Shown one piece after another: positions 9,693 to 22,045 of a DNA stretch of 64,000 bases. The notes beneath the pieces are model-generated. The model was not told the DNA's origin and did no database searches. It saw nothing but the letters and a program-made list of their open reading frames with translations. Origin of the DNA: Lycium barbarum (Eukaryota > Streptophyta > Magnoliopsida > Solanales > Solanaceae); NCBI RefSeq assembly GCF_019175385.1, contig NC_083337.1, forward strand, positions 44,306,938 through 44,370,937, written 5' to 3'. The translations under genes were made by a program, and so were the position numbers. Within the stretch, counting starts at the first letter, position 1, and each line of letters starts with the position of its first letter.

Positions 9693-12480
9693 TATTGTTA
9701 TCAGAGCTTTAGGTTCACTGGTCTCATGAGTATAAGAGCAATGTCTTATAGAGTCTTGTGGATCGATACAAAGACGTCTGTACTTATCTTCTAGAGGCTA
9801 TGTGACAGTTTCCTTTCATTCATTCCTTATCATACGTATGTGATTCAGTTAAGGTCTAAACTTCATTGTTCCAATCTCTCTATGATGGTGAGGATACGTT
9901 CTCAAGTTCGCATATGAAGTCACGTGGTATGGCAAGAGATGTGTGACATGATGAGGATGCGTGTCTAGATTCAGATTGTAGCTATAAATCAAAACTTAAT
10001 TGAGCGGAGTTATGTTTCAGACTCTGTAGTTTGGTGTTATCCCTAGGAAATGGGAGTGACGGTGCAAAACTACAACATGATAGCCATGTTTCAGCACTTA
10101 GTTGCTCGGAAGCCCAGGAAGTGCATTATGGTATAGCAAGTGATGAGAAGAGATTTGACGATTCTAAATGGTACGGTTACCGAAATAAACAGGTCATTAG
10201 TGTTTTGGCTTTGGAGACTATGCTTGGGAGCTTTGTGCATAGCATAAAGATTTCTAGAGATGCAATAAGAAGAGACATGTACTAATATTCTAATGACAAA
10301 TGAAAACTTGGATGAATCAGTTAATCAAACAGGAGGAATACTTGATGAGGCTACCAAGAGAAGTTTAATAAGCATGCAAACATAAAAGATGACATTTTGT
10401 GATAAGGTGTGAGAAGGTAGGACATCGTATTGAGGTGCTTGTGAAGGGTATTTAGTTACTCGGCAGAACAAGAAGGTAATGAAGTGAATTCGAATTGATC
10501 ATTCTCTATTACATAATGAGCACAAGTGATGGATGTGCTCGTCTGGCAAAAAGTTACTATGGATCATTGACTCTTATGGGAATAGTCGGGTGTAGTCTTT
10601 AGCAAAGTTCATGTTTGAAGGTTCGCTTGATATGTTGGGGGTACGATGATAAGAAAGAGTCATTTTGGAACTATAAGCTTGTTAAATTTGTTAGACTACT
10701 CTGTTTATGAAGTGAAGGCTAAGGGAACATAAATTGATCGGTAAGTTTGACTACATAGTAGGCTTTTGGGGGAAATAGTGGCAAATTTGGAGAAAAAATG
10801 TGGATATCGTATATGTGATGCGTTTGTCTTAGAGGAATGTTTAGTTTTAAGGTTTGAGTGAGGCAAGGGAAACTTTCAAATGCTCAAGATTGTGGTTTAC
10901 TACTACCTCCATGACTGGCTTAGTTTTTTTAAAAGATGTATGATATTTCGATTCCCCCCGTGAGCGGGTTTGAGTGATTTTTGATTGATACTGATAGAAG
11001 TGATTTTGAATGGAATACGGAAACTAAGGAATTAGATAAAAGCATCTTACCATCAGTATTGGAGGATTAATGTGCATGAGACTTGAATTTGAAGTAGCGT
11101 GACTACTTGAATCATGTACGGTTATGGTGATATTATTATATCATTCAGATAGATGTGAAAGTGGTAAGTATGAATTAGAAAAGAAGTCTATGGAAAATTT
11201 GACTTAGTGTATGGAAAGTGCCATCGAGACTTTGCAATTGAAGATTGATGAGGAGGTAACTTGTGCAGTACCAAGATGGGTATTTCCTTGGCATCTTTAA
11301 ATGGATGAGCTAGAGTTGATTGATAAGAAGAAATCTTGTCATAATTTTGAGTTAAGACTATGTCGGTGGTAGTAGACTATGTCGGTGGTAGTAGACTATG
11401 TCGAAGTGTTGAAGGTTAGATAGTATGGTTGAGTATTTCAAATACGAATAACTTGAGCGTATTTGTGCTTGGTAAGACACATGGATTGTAAGATTTCATA
11501 CTTTTGGTTGTGAAGGGTGAAGTATGGGACCATAGGCCTTACGTGGAGTGTTCAAGGTTATGAAAGGGTTTAGTGAAAGTACAAGAAGGAGAGTTCGATG
11601 TAATTAGATTCCATGAAGTTTATCCTCTTTGAGTCATTAGTGCGAGTTAACGAATTAGAATATCTAAAGTTATCACGTATAGTTCATCGGTACTCGGTTG
11701 TCGACTTGGGAAACTTAAGTTTTTGAAGTTCGAAACGACAACACGAGGTTGAGGATTCAAGAAAAAGGATTAGAGTGGGTCACCATAGACTTATGGAAGC
11801 CTTACTGTTCACTTTATGAAGATTTGAAGACAGTTTCGATGATTATTGGTGACATTCAGGGAATGGTTCATTTTAACTAGGCCAGCTCTGCTCATTTAAA
11901 GTCGGGTGCTTAAGTTATATGACCAAAAAGATTTATAGATATTCTAGTAACCCATTTATGAAGAATTGATGGATTTTAGTTTGGATAGAGGTATGAAAAA
12001 TTTACCGAGCATTATTGGAGTTAACAAGGTGATTTGACAAATTTTTGTTAATGGCAGATACAGAAAATTCTACCAATCTACGTGATACTAGGTGCTATTT
12101 TGAGGAGGTACAAATGGCTATGGGAAGTTTTTAGGGGTGACAGTTGATTTTTTTTACAGCTTTGGTACGGCAAGACAATCACTAGGATGATGTGCATAGT
12201 ACGCTATTTGAAAGATTAATAGGATTTGAACGATGAGTGTTGACTCTCTAGTTTCATCTCGTCGAAACGAAACTAAGAGATTGTAAATTTGCGCAATCGG
12301 TCTTGGACAAGGTCAGTTTTAACGAAAATGCTAAGAATTGGCTCAGTGCCAGTACAAATTCTTTTTTGGTCTGAGGGAGTCATGATTTAGACTCTTGGTG
12401 TGTGACAACACGTTTTCTACATATTACTGGTACTAAAGACAACTTTGGAAGGTGTGGATGTAGGATAATTAGAATGAGGG
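9693..12480 (+). pseudogene. Heavily decayed interior of element D0
   Basis: No usable ORF. A gag-like beginning may be present near 9883 (ATGGTGAGGATACG...). The best coding trace is around 11775-12250: LEWVTIDL ... HF, then LDRG, and further on EALFERLIGFE. These line up in order with the integrase words [21 protein letters not shown] and YEALYGR. That supports an almost erased chromoviral pol rather than unrelated DNA. Confidence in the integrase trace is modest because every motif has mismatches. Confidence 0.45.
9696..9707 (+). other. Primer binding site, iMet tRNA, one mismatch
   Basis: TGTTATCAGAGC, against the TGGTATCAGAGC seen at the other PBS sites in this window. It lies 3 nt after the LTR end. 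Confidence 0.75.
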
Positions 12481-13852
12481 TGTTGACACCTAATTTTGGC
12501 CCTCCAATAATTTTATTTAATTATTCAGAGCTCTTGGATCTCAAACGGAGTGAAATATGAATTTCATAAAATAAAATAATATTTACAAAATTATTTCGAT
12601 AATATTTTCCTATATTTTCATTTGACAAAAATAACTTCAAATACATATTGTAAGTCATTTAGAGTATTTTGCATCAATATTAAGGTTTTTGTCAAAATTA
12701 AATCAAAGTAGTTCAAAACAGTTATTCAATTAATTGTTTAAGTTATTAAACATCAAATTGACAAATATTTTACTCCGTAAATGCAAGAAAATTGATTAAT
12801 TAAATAAAATGATCAATTGCATCTCAATTTCACAATTTGCATACCTATAATTGCATTTACTGCCAAAATTGACTGCAATTAGTTAATTGTGGTTCCAATT
12901 GAAATGGTCAATTAATTGCTATGTGTTAATTGGGGCTATATTTAAAATAGCCAATTGCATGATTAAAGGTCAATTGGGGTCATAATTGCAAAAATTAGTC
13001 TTTTATGCAAACAACCATGTTTTAAAGGAAATTAATTGGTTAATTAGTTTTAATTTTGGTCATAATTGAAATTCTTAAGTAATGAACATCTCTTACCTTT
13101 GGTTATTTGTTAAATTGGAATATTTGTCCCTTCGTATATACATATGTATACATGAATATACACGAATATACGTGTATATACATGTAAATTATGCATATAT
13201 AAATGTCAGGCCCTTTTTTCTTTTCTTTTAAATTCAGACTGAGTCCACCTCGAACGATCAGACCCAGCCCACTATCCAAACAACCCCTTAAGTCTATAAA
13301 ATCACAGACCAAATGACCCCTTCGTTTCACAACACGTAGAAAAGGGTAGCCGCCGCATCGATTTTTCTCTCTTGGTGCGTCATCGTGCCAAAAATTGCAA
13401 AATCACAGGCGTATTATGCTATTACAGGTGTGGTACCGTCGATTTGGGAAAAACATTTAATGCTTTTTGTTCAAATGCACCGTATATCAACCAAACAAGC
13501 TATAGTCTCGTATTTTTTGTTACTTTTTTTGCATTTCCTACGGTCAAGAGACTGAAATTTCTTAATGGCTTTTGGTGTATACGAATTTGAACTCTTGGTT
13601 TCTATTGGTCTATATCGGTTTGAGGGGGAAATTCAAGAGAATTCCCCCTAATATTGCAAGTCCCACATCAAAAATTAGGGCAAGGGTTTTCGGATTTGGG
13701 GTTTCATATAAAGAACCCCATACTTCACTTCAACATAACCATTCATCGATATACACACACAAAAAGTCTCGAATTAGAGCAAATAAGTTCAATATACCTA
13801 GGGATCTAGCATTTGCTAGAACCTTTAACTTATTGGGCCTTTAGTGTAAAGG
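12481..13852 (+). mobile_element. 5' part of an unrelated LTR, interrupted by C1
   Basis: It begins TGTTGACACCTAATTTTGGC directly after the D0 interior. It includes a purine/pyrimidine ATAC/GTAT-rich tract (13135-13200) and a TATA-like CATATAAAGAACCCC near 13708. It is cut at 13852 by the TG of C1. The sequence at 32048-32856 could be its continuation, since both share TTGGGCCT words; that link is inferred. Confidence 0.5.
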
Positions 13853-14207
13853 TGTTACACCTCGGAAAATTTCATGTCATTGTGTGGTAGATAGACTAAC
13901 GCAGGGAGATAAGTATATGATGTTTCCACAAGTAAGAAGTAGTACTTAACTGTTCTAATTAAGATTCCAATGACATTTGAGGCAAGAGAAGAAAGTTCAT
14001 TGAAGAAAGTATGGTATAAGTCGTGCTTCGGAAGGGTTTTGCAAAGTACCGAGCTGATGTTAACTTAATGATGTCTTAAAGAAGAGTTATGATGCCCCTT
14101 AGATTGTTAATGAAGTGTTAAACAAGTGCTAAGAAGGTTCCATATGGATTGGAGATCAAACGAAACGACGAGAACAAGTTCGGAGAGAAAGTGGATTATA
14201 CTACCAT

Positions 14208-14328
14208 TTATACGGCCCGTATAATATTATACAGTCTGTATAATGGTCCGTATAACCGTTACAGTGATGATCCATCACTGATGGAGTTATACGGCCACTT
14301 ATACGGACCGTATAAGGGTCCGTATAAC
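14208..14328. repeat. Palindrome array upstream of C1 TATA box
   Basis: TTATACGGCCCGTATAA (14208-14224), TTATACAGTCTGTATAA (14227-14243), a CAGTGATG/CATCACTG hairpin (14262-14280) and TTATACGGACCGTATAA (14299-14315). The last is nested inside outer arms GTTATACGG (14286-14294) and CCGTATAAC (14320-14328). All listed arms are perfect. The TATA box follows 22 bp later. Confidence 0.95.
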
Positions 14329-14350
14329 TCCCGACAGGCAGATTTTTAAT

Positions 14351-14360
14351 TTTATATAAG
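14351..14360 (+). promoter_or_regulatory. Putative C1 LTR TATA box
   Basis: TTTATATAAG followed by GAGGCCCC, placed directly after the palindrome array. The same order occurs in C2, C3 and C4. Confidence 0.6.
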
Positions 14361-16248
14361 GAGGCCCCAAATTCATTCTTTTCATTTCCCACTTCTCTCC
14401 GACACTCTAAAAACCTCTAGAACCTTCTCCATACTTCACTTACACATATCCACGGGAAAATCAAAGATCAAACACCAAAAAGTAGTAGAATCAAGTGCAA
14501 GAATGCTAGCTAGGGTTGATGGAAGCAAGAAATCTCTTTGGAATTGAAGCTAGGGTTTTCTTTAAGTGAAGCATTTCCATCCAAAACCCATTCCTTCACG
14601 ATCGAAGGTGAGTTTTATGATCATTTCATGTTGTTAAGAATATTGAATGGTTGAAAGACTTAGATTATGGAAGAAGGTAGAATATGGAATAATGGTATTC
14701 TTGAATAGTGGTTTGACATGAATCATAATTCTTGAGATGATATGAGTATAAGCTTGTTATAAATGATACTAGGAATATTGGAGAGGCATTATATGAGGAT
14801 GAATGTGGCATTGTACTATGGCTATGGTTATGGATGACCTTGAGAGGAAATTTGAGAATTGAATAATGTCGAACTTGTCGAAGTTATTGATTATGATATT
14901 ATGAATGTTGTTATTGATGTTTGGGAGTTGTTATATTATATGGAGGAAGTTGTAGAAACGAAGAAGATGCTGCCCAATTTTCATTAGCTTTAGCTTAGCT
15001 TCAAGTATGTTTCCGATTATCTAATCTTAGTACGAATTCCCTTGAATGTAGAATTACGAACTTGGAAGGAAGCGTTTAGTCGGAAAGTTAGAAAGGCAAA
15101 AATGTATGATTTTTCTAAGGCATTATTCCTATGACATGACTCCCTTTATCTTTCCATGACTTCCTTACATTCCGGAAACTCTGAGTCTATCTTTATAAAG
15201 AGCTTCTCATAAGATAAAGATAAGAGATATGTTACGAATATGATAATGATGATGATGATTCTAAGTCTAGAGATTCCAAAGCTTATGATATGATAGTCTT
15301 ATGAAGCTAATGATTCCTTGATGTAATTCATTGTTGCTAGACTCACCTTATAATGCTAGTTTCTTCATGGTGAGGCATGATGATTATGACTACTTCATAA
15401 TGGAATTGAGGGTCCTCGACCTTACGTCACCCCGATAGAGTTATAGCTTGTCCTTGAGTTTTATGCATGCTCTATGATAAGCATATGATGATGAGATTAC
15501 ACCGCGCCTATATGGCCGGGCAGACACTGCTAAGGCGGGTGGCATATACACCATGTCTAGAGGACATAGGCAGACACCACTAGTGGGTGGCATGAGATGG
15601 TTACCCCGGATGTGGGAGGCCTGGACGCGGGCTAATGATGATCACACCATACCTATATGGTCGGGCAGCTTATATGTACATTCTTTATATGATGTTATTT
15701 ATGATGTAAGTTAGCATGCATTATTCCATCTTAAGTGACATTCAGTTACAAGTTGTTTCCTTACTTGATGTTTCCTCATCTTTTCAATATGTTAGTATTG
15801 TTCATGCCTTACATAATCAGTACAATGTTCTTACTAACGTCCTTTCTTTTTGGACACTGTGTTCATGCCCACAAGTAGACAGGGAGGTGGCCCAGATTCC
15901 TAGGAGCTACTCAGCAGATTTACAGGAGCACTCCATTATTCGAGAGGTGCCATTTTTGAGATATTATTTTGTGTATATATTTGGGCACGACGGGGTCCTG
16001 TCCTATCCTTATGTCTAGCACTCTAGTAGAGGCTCGTAGATACGTATATGTGGGTAGTAAGTGTCCCATGATGACTACATTGTACATTCTTGTATATCAT
16101 TTTTGTAGCCGTGAGGGCCTATGTATATTTATGCATTGTTTGAAGAGTATATGTGTTCAGGTGGGGGTATGATGATTAGCATAATGAGTGGTGCTCAGTA
16201 GTCAGCTCCGAGTACCCGTCATGGCCCCTAGTAGGGTCGTGACAAAAG

Positions 16249-16260
16249 TGGTATCAGAGC
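16249..16260 (+). other. C1 primer binding site (iMet tRNA)
   Basis: TGGTATCAGAGC, 4 nt after the LTR end. It is complementary to the 3' end of initiator tRNA-Met, the usual primer in this clade. Confidence 0.9.
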
Positions 16261-16303
16261 AGTTCCGTCCTAGGGTATGTCTACGAGCCGTGTCCAGCAG
16301 AGT

Positions 16304-16343
16304 CTCGTTTATGGATGTGAAGCGCGCCACACTTATAAACAAG
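16304..16343 (+). promoter_or_regulatory. C1 leader hairpin with GCGCGC loop
   Basis: Arms CTCGTTTAT (16304-16312) and ATAAACAAG (16335-16343), 8 of 9 paired. GCGCGC at 16322-16327 lies in the apical part. It lies between PBS and gag and is repeated in every chromoviral leader of this window. Confidence 0.7.
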
Positions 16344-16452
16344 AGGCTGCGAGGCATTTAGGAAAAATGACCGTTTTTATTCTTATTAGATCATGCCATA
16401 AAGTCATGTTATAAGATTTTCTCCTCCCTAATTGTGCGTTATGATTTCAGTG

Positions 16453-17740
16453 ATGCCGGTAAAGAGAAAAGGCACAGCCACCCAGAAGGGCAAGGCTATG
16501 ACAGAAAGGTGGATAGAAAGGGAGCCGCCAATGAATGTAGAAGAAGGTGAATCCCAAAATGAGGCTCCATCCAATACCTCTCCCACTCAGCCTATTCTAG
16601 AAGAATAAGAGGGGGCTTCAGCTCCGGCTCCTATGCCTCCATTTCCTCCACCGGGTGCTTCGGGTAAATAAATGACCGAAGTTATTCAACTATTAACACA
16701 ACTAGTTATCGGTCAGGCTCAGCGGCAGAGTACGGGTCCAGGTGACAGGGCGACTAGTGCTAGAGCCCATGATTTCATGAGTTTAAATCCCTCAGAATTT
16801 TTTGGGTCAAAGCCGGATGAAGACCAGCAAGGTTTTATTGATGAGATGCTGAGAATGTTGAGAATCATCCATGCCTCCGATACTGAATCTGTGGAGTTGG
16901 CATCTTATAGACTCCGGGATGTGGCGGTTCTTTGGTATAATAATGGATATCTTTGAGAAAGGAAAATGCACCTCCCCCAGTTTGGGAAGAATTTGTAGAT
17001 GCTTTCATCTGTCACTACTTGCCATCTGAGGTTCGAAGGGCCCGAGCTGACAGGTTTTGAATCTAAAGTAAGGGAATATGAGTGCTTGGGAGTATAACCT
17101 TCATTTTAACTCATTGGCTAGATATGCTCTGACTATGGTGGCTGGCATGGGAGATAGAGTACATAGATTTGTGAGTGGCCTAGGGCCACATTTGTTCAAA
17201 GACTGCTTGACGGCTTCATTGCAGGAGGGGATGGACATTTTTCGTATTCAGGCTCACGCCCATAATTTAGAAGAGTAGCAACAGCCGCATAGGGGTGAGC
17301 GTGATATCGATAGAGGACAGAGCAAGAGGGCCAGATTTGCCGGTGTTGGTAGTGAGTATAGAGGGGGTAAGCAGTAACAGTGTTCTAGATATTCGGGCCA
17401 GTCAGCGACGAGTATACCTCATCGATTTGCAGGCAGACGATTTGATCGCCCTATTCATTCTGGTCCGGGTCAGAGTTCGAGAGTCTCCGGTCCTCCGTTT
17501 GGAGGTGATCCTAGCCAGCGCAGACTACCAATGCCGCGATGTAGACAGTGTGGTAGATTGGATTCCGAGCATTGTCGTCGGGGTTCAGATGCTTGCTATG
17601 CCTGTGGTCAGGTTGGGCATGTGATGCGTGATTGTCCATCGATGAGTGGAAGAGTTGGGGCTCAGCCCACAGGATCAACAGCTGGTTCTTCTTTGTCTGT
17701 GCGCCTGATAGGGTAGACTCCCCAGATTCCAGTAGGCCAT
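16453..17740 (+). pseudogene. C1 gag, broken by stops and a frameshift
   Basis: The start MPVKRKGTATQKGKA at 16453 matches gag starts in C3 and C4. The Pro-rich N-terminus has stops near 16606 and 16669. The capsid part (LNPSEFFGSKPDEDQQGFID, 16783-16842) runs to 16956 and then changes frame. It resumes at 17078-17278 (WEYNLHFNSLARYA ... FVSGLGPHL). The zinc knuckle CYACGQVGHVMRDC (CX2CX4HX4C) is at 17594-17635. Gag would form the particle and bind the RNA. It is non-functional as it stands. Confidence 0.85.
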
Positions 17741-18250
17741 GGTAGGGGCAAAGGAGGATCATCCAGTTCAGGTGGCACTCAGCCCCGTATTTATTCTTTA
17801 GCCAGACGTCAGGGTCTTGAGTCCTTTCTAGATGTGGTTACAGGTATACTATCCATATTCTCTCATGAAATTTATGCATTGATTGATCCGGGTTCTACAC
17901 TATCTTATATTACCTCTTATATTTCTGGCCACATTGGGGTGAAACCCGAACTAATTAAACATTTTGAGGTATCTACTCCGGTTGGTAATCCTGTAATAGC
18001 TAGACAAGAATACAAGAATAGTGTGATTGTGGTATGTGATCGTCAGACTAAAGTTGATTTGGTAGAGCTGGAAATGTTAGATTTTGATGTAATTATGGGC
18101 ATGGATTGGTTGGCCTCTTGTTATGCTAATGTTGATTACAGAATAAAAGTAGTTCGATACAATTCCCGGGAGAACCCGTACTTGAATAGAAAGGTAATAC
18201 AGCGTCTCCCAGAGGTAGGTTTATTTCCTACCTTAAGGAAAGGAAGATGA
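17741..18250 (+). pseudogene. C1 aspartic protease region
   Basis: The 17834-18250 frame contains ALIDPGSTLSYITSYI, the DPGST active-site form usual in plant chromoviruses, and DFDVIMGMDWLASCYANVDY about 70 residues later. Normally this is part of one gag-pol polyprotein. Here it is followed by a stop at 18248-18250 and a frame change, so it is not linked to RT. Confidence 0.85.
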
Positions 18251-19005
18251 TAGCTAAAGGCTATATTTATCACCTAGTCCGATTTCATGACACCGAAGAA
18301 AAGCCACTGACTTTTCAATCCGTCCCGGTAGTGAATGAATTTCTGAATGTATTTCCAGATGAACTTCCAGGCCTTCCTCCGGAAAGAGAGATTGATTTTG
18401 CTATTGATGTGTTGCCTAACACCAAGCCTATATCTATTCCTCCTTATCAAATGGCTCCTGCAGAATTGAAAGAGCTAAAGGCACAAGTGAAAGATTTACT
18501 TGAGAAGGGATTCATGAGGACCAGTTCATCACCGTGGGGAGCACCCGTCCTGTTTGTGCGAAAGAAAGATGGTTCCCTACGGATGTGTATTGATTATAGG
18601 CAGCTGAACAAGGTGACGATAAAAAATAAATATCCGCTCCCAAGAATCGATGATTTTTTTGACCAATTACAAGGTACCAAATGGTTTTCTAAAATTGACC
18701 TAAGATCTGGGTATCACCAAGTGAGAGTTAGAGACAAAGATATTCCCAAAATAGCTTTCAGGATGAGATATGACCATTATGAATTTCGGGTGATGTCATT
18801 TGGGTTGACTAATGCTCCGGCGGTGTTTATGAATCTGATGAATAATATGTTCAGGCCTCTATTAGATCTGTTCGTGATCGTGTTCATTGATGATATTCTA
18901 GTATACTCTCGAACAGAAGCAGAGCATGCAGACTATTTACGTATTATCCTTGGGATTCTTCGGACTCGTAAGTTGTATGCTAAATTTTCGAAATGTGAGT
19001 TCTAG
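18247..19005 (+). pseudogene. C1 reverse transcriptase domain
   Basis: 252 codons, the longest intact domain in the window. Visible RT blocks include [40 protein letters not shown], a [14 protein letters not shown] block, [12 protein letters not shown] and the polymerase site [10 protein letters not shown] (18871-18900, IDD in place of the common YVDD). The catalytic aspartates are present. A TAG at 19003-19005 separates it from RNase H. Confidence 0.9.
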
Positions 19006-19925
19006 CTGAATTCTGTGACTTTTCTGGGCCATATTATCTCAGCTGATTGTATTCGCGTGGATACTTAGAAAATTGAGGTTGTGAAGACTTGGCCAAGGCC
19101 CACAACGCCTACAGAAGTTCATAGTTTTCTACGATTGGCAGGTTACTATAGAAGATTTGTGGAAGGGTTTTCCTCTATTTCAGCGCCATTGACGAAGCTA
19201 ACTTAGAAATCAGCAAAATTTCAATGGGCTGATGCTTGTGAATGCAGTTTCCAGGAATTGAAGGATAAATTAACTTCGGCCCCAGTTCTGACACTCCCAG
19301 AAGGACCAGACGGTTATGTTATGTATTGTGATGCCTCTGGTGTTGGGTTAGGTTGTGTGTTAATGAAGCACGGTAAAGTCATTGCCTATGCTTCAAGGCA
19401 GTTGAAGAAACATGAGAAGAACTATCCAACTCATGACCTCGAACTGGCTGTGGTTATTCATGCGCTAAAGATGTGGAGACACTATTTGTATGGCATTCAT
19501 GTTGATATTTATATAGATCACAAGAGTCTCCAATATATTTTCAAACAGAAGGAGTTGAATCTTCGACAGAGACGGTGGTTGGAACTACTAAAAGACTATG
19601 ATGTGAGCATTTTATACCACCCCGAAAAGGCGAATGTAGTAGCTGATGCGCTTAGCCGCAAATCGATGGGTAGTCTATGTGAAGTCCCTTTGGAGAAGAA
19701 ATAATTAATTCGTGAGCTCGACCAACTAGCCAGCCTCGGAGTTCTCCTAATTGATTCAGGTGATGTAGGAATTGGTATTAATAACCCAGCTATTTCATCC
19801 TTAGATATGGAGGTGAGAGAGTGCCAATATGAAGACCCTTAGTTGAGTGATTGTAGAGATACATTTCTTGAGAAAGAAAAGTCGCCATTTAAAGTTTCTA
19901 TAGATGGGGTTCTTAGGTACCGACA
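19006..19925 (+). pseudogene. C1 RNase H and start of integrase, up to C2 insertion
   Basis: The thumb/connection text (VTFLGHIIS ... [13 protein letters not shown]) has stops at about 19066 and 19204. RNase H at 19258-19704 shows [14 protein letters not shown] (first Asp), [20 protein letters not shown] (Glu) and ADALSRK (last Asp). A stop at 19702-19704 and a few more precede VSIDGVLRYR, the beginning of the integrase zinc region, where C2 begins at 19926. Confidence 0.85.
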
Positions 19926-20532
19926 TGTCATGACCCAACTAGGGGGCCATGACGGGCACCCGGAGCTGACTACTGAGCACCTCACATTAGGCTAATCATC
20001 ATACTCAATCTGAACATATATAATCTCCAAAGCAACACATGTCTATATACATAAGCCCTCATGGCTGCAAAAAATGATATGCAAAAGCATAACGTAGTCA
20101 TCAGGGGACATCTACTACCCACATGTCCATATCTACGAGCCTCTACTAGAGCACTAGACATAAGGACGGGACAGGACCCCGTCGTGCCCAAATAAATTTA
20201 TACAAAAAAATATGATCATAAGTAGTACCTCTGGAATAGTGGAGTGCTCGCGTGAATCCGCTGATAAGCTCCTACGGATCTGCACCGTCTACCTGTGGGC
20301 ATGAACATAGAGTCCAAAAAGAAAGGACGTCAGTACGAACATTGTACTGAGTATGTAAGGCATGAATAATACTGACATAATAGAGAAATAATGGAGCATG
20401 GGGTAAAGATACAACCTGCTTAGCCTTCAAAAGAAAACACATGTTATACATATCACATATACCATCATCGTTAACCCGTATCCGGGTAATCATCGCATGC
20501 CGCCCACTAGTGGTGCCATGCTTGGCCTTCAA

Positions 20533-20694
20533 GGCACGGTGTAATCATAAGCATCCCGCATTAGCGGTGACATGTCCGACCATCTAGGCACGGTGGAATC
20601 ATATGCAGCCCGCCTTCGCGGTGACATGTTTAGCCCTCTAGGCACGGTGTGATCATAAGCAGCCCGCATTAGCGGTGACATGTCCGGCTATCTA
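20533..20694. repeat. 54-bp tandem repeat, 3 full units plus partials, in C2 LTR
   Basis: GGCACGGTG recurs at 20533, 20587, 20641 and 20695, a strict 54-bp period. Each unit also contains AGC-CCCGC, GCGGTGACATGT and CATCTA or CCTCTA. A partial unit lies on the left. The same block recurs in the right LTR near 27188-27349. Confidence 0.9.
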
Positions 20695-21913
20695 GGCACG
20701 GTGGAATCGTATCATCATATACATCTCATAAAGCATGCATTAGAAATCAAAGACAAACTATAACTCTATCGGGGTGACGTAAGGTCGAGAACCCCCGATT
20801 CCATTATGGAGTTGCCATAATCATCATACCTCATCTTGAAGGAACTAGCATTATAAGGTGGGTCTAGCAATAGTGAGTAACATCAAAGAATCGTATGAGA
20901 ATCATTAGCTTCGTGGAAATATCATCTCATGAGCTTTAGAATCTCTAGACTTAGACTCATCATTATCATCATCATATTCGTAATATATCTCTTATCTTTA
21001 TCTCATAAGTAGTTCTCAATAGTCATAGGCTTATAATTTTCGGAACGTAAGAAGGTCATGGGAGATAAGGAAGTCAAATCATAAAATAGGTTTATCAAGC
21101 CCATAAATAGCATCATCATCACCTTCATTATCATAGAACATGTCTCATCTCTAGCTCAAAAGAAACTCTTAAAAATCATGAACTCTCAACTTTTGGGATA
21201 TAAGAAGGTCATGGAAATATATAGAAAATGAGAATATAAGAGTCATGCCTTTAGGAAAGAAGGAACTAGCCTTACATACCTTGAAGAGTGTCAATTCGTT
21301 CGATTTCTACCTCTTGAACTCGCAAGTCTACAATTGGGATAACACAAACCATAATTATCCCTCTCATCTCATTTGATAATCTTATTGAGTGTAATAAGAA
21401 CATATTAAATGGTGGGAAATATTTCCCTTAACTTCCAACTCAATCCAACATCAATAACAACATCAACAACAACCTCATCCGCTCTTACATAGCAAAATAT
21501 AATCTAATCCATCTCAAATCCTCATTCAAAACAACTCTTAATCTCATCTTGGTCGCTATTCAATTTATCACTTCCGTAACTATATTTCTTTTGCTTATAA
21601 TCACTAAAACTCTCAATATTTAACTTAAATAAAAGGGTAAACATCATTCACATACCTTGAAGAGTCTAGAATCGCAAAGCCCAACTTCAACTCCACTTCC
21701 CAAGCTTCTTGACTTGATCAAACCCTAGAGATAATATCTTTCCTTCATTAGATCGGGTTTACGGGCTCAGATTTTACCTTAATCTTCACTAATTTAAAGA
21801 AATATGTTGGGAAGAAATTTTCAAGGGTTTCTCTGGTCTGATGTTGAGGAAAAATGATAAATAAGTCGTGGTCTCACATATTTATACCTAGAAATTAGAA
21901 GGTTCCAGATGTC

Positions 21914-22045
21914 CGGTTCAACGGTCGGGTTGACGGACCGTCGACACGTCAACGGATCGTCGACCTGACTCGTCGAATTTATTTTGCAGCTCAGAAATCT
22001 CAGAGTCATATTGACGGCCTATCGACGGCTCGTCGATGGTGACTG
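21914..22045. repeat. GACGGACCGTC-type palindrome block in C2 U3
   Basis: A perfect GACGGACCGTC lies at 21932-21942, with related half-sites CAACGGTCGGG, CAACGGATCGTCGA, CGTCGA and CGACGG around it. The core ACGGACCGT is the same as in the C1, C3 and C6 palindromes, but the flanks differ (G..C versus TAT..ATA). Confidence 0.75.

Larger units (their letters stand above)
13853..16244 (+). mobile_element. C1 5' LTR (2392 bp)
   Basis: TGTTACACCTCGG ... GGGTCGTGACA. In order it contains a palindrome array (14208-14328), a TATA box TTTATATAAG (14351-14360), a GAT microsatellite near 15247, the shared word CCTTACGTCACCCCGATAGAG split around 15420-15440, GGGCAGACAC repeats (15490-15670) and a degenerate TCAGTAC hairpin near 15818. 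The matching first 1.6 kb occurs again at 30415. Confidence 0.9.

Noticed and set aside
20480..20720. Regular 54-bp repeats as a CRISPR array
   Set aside because: Repeats are contiguous without unique spacers, occur in both LTRs and the context is a plant retroelement.
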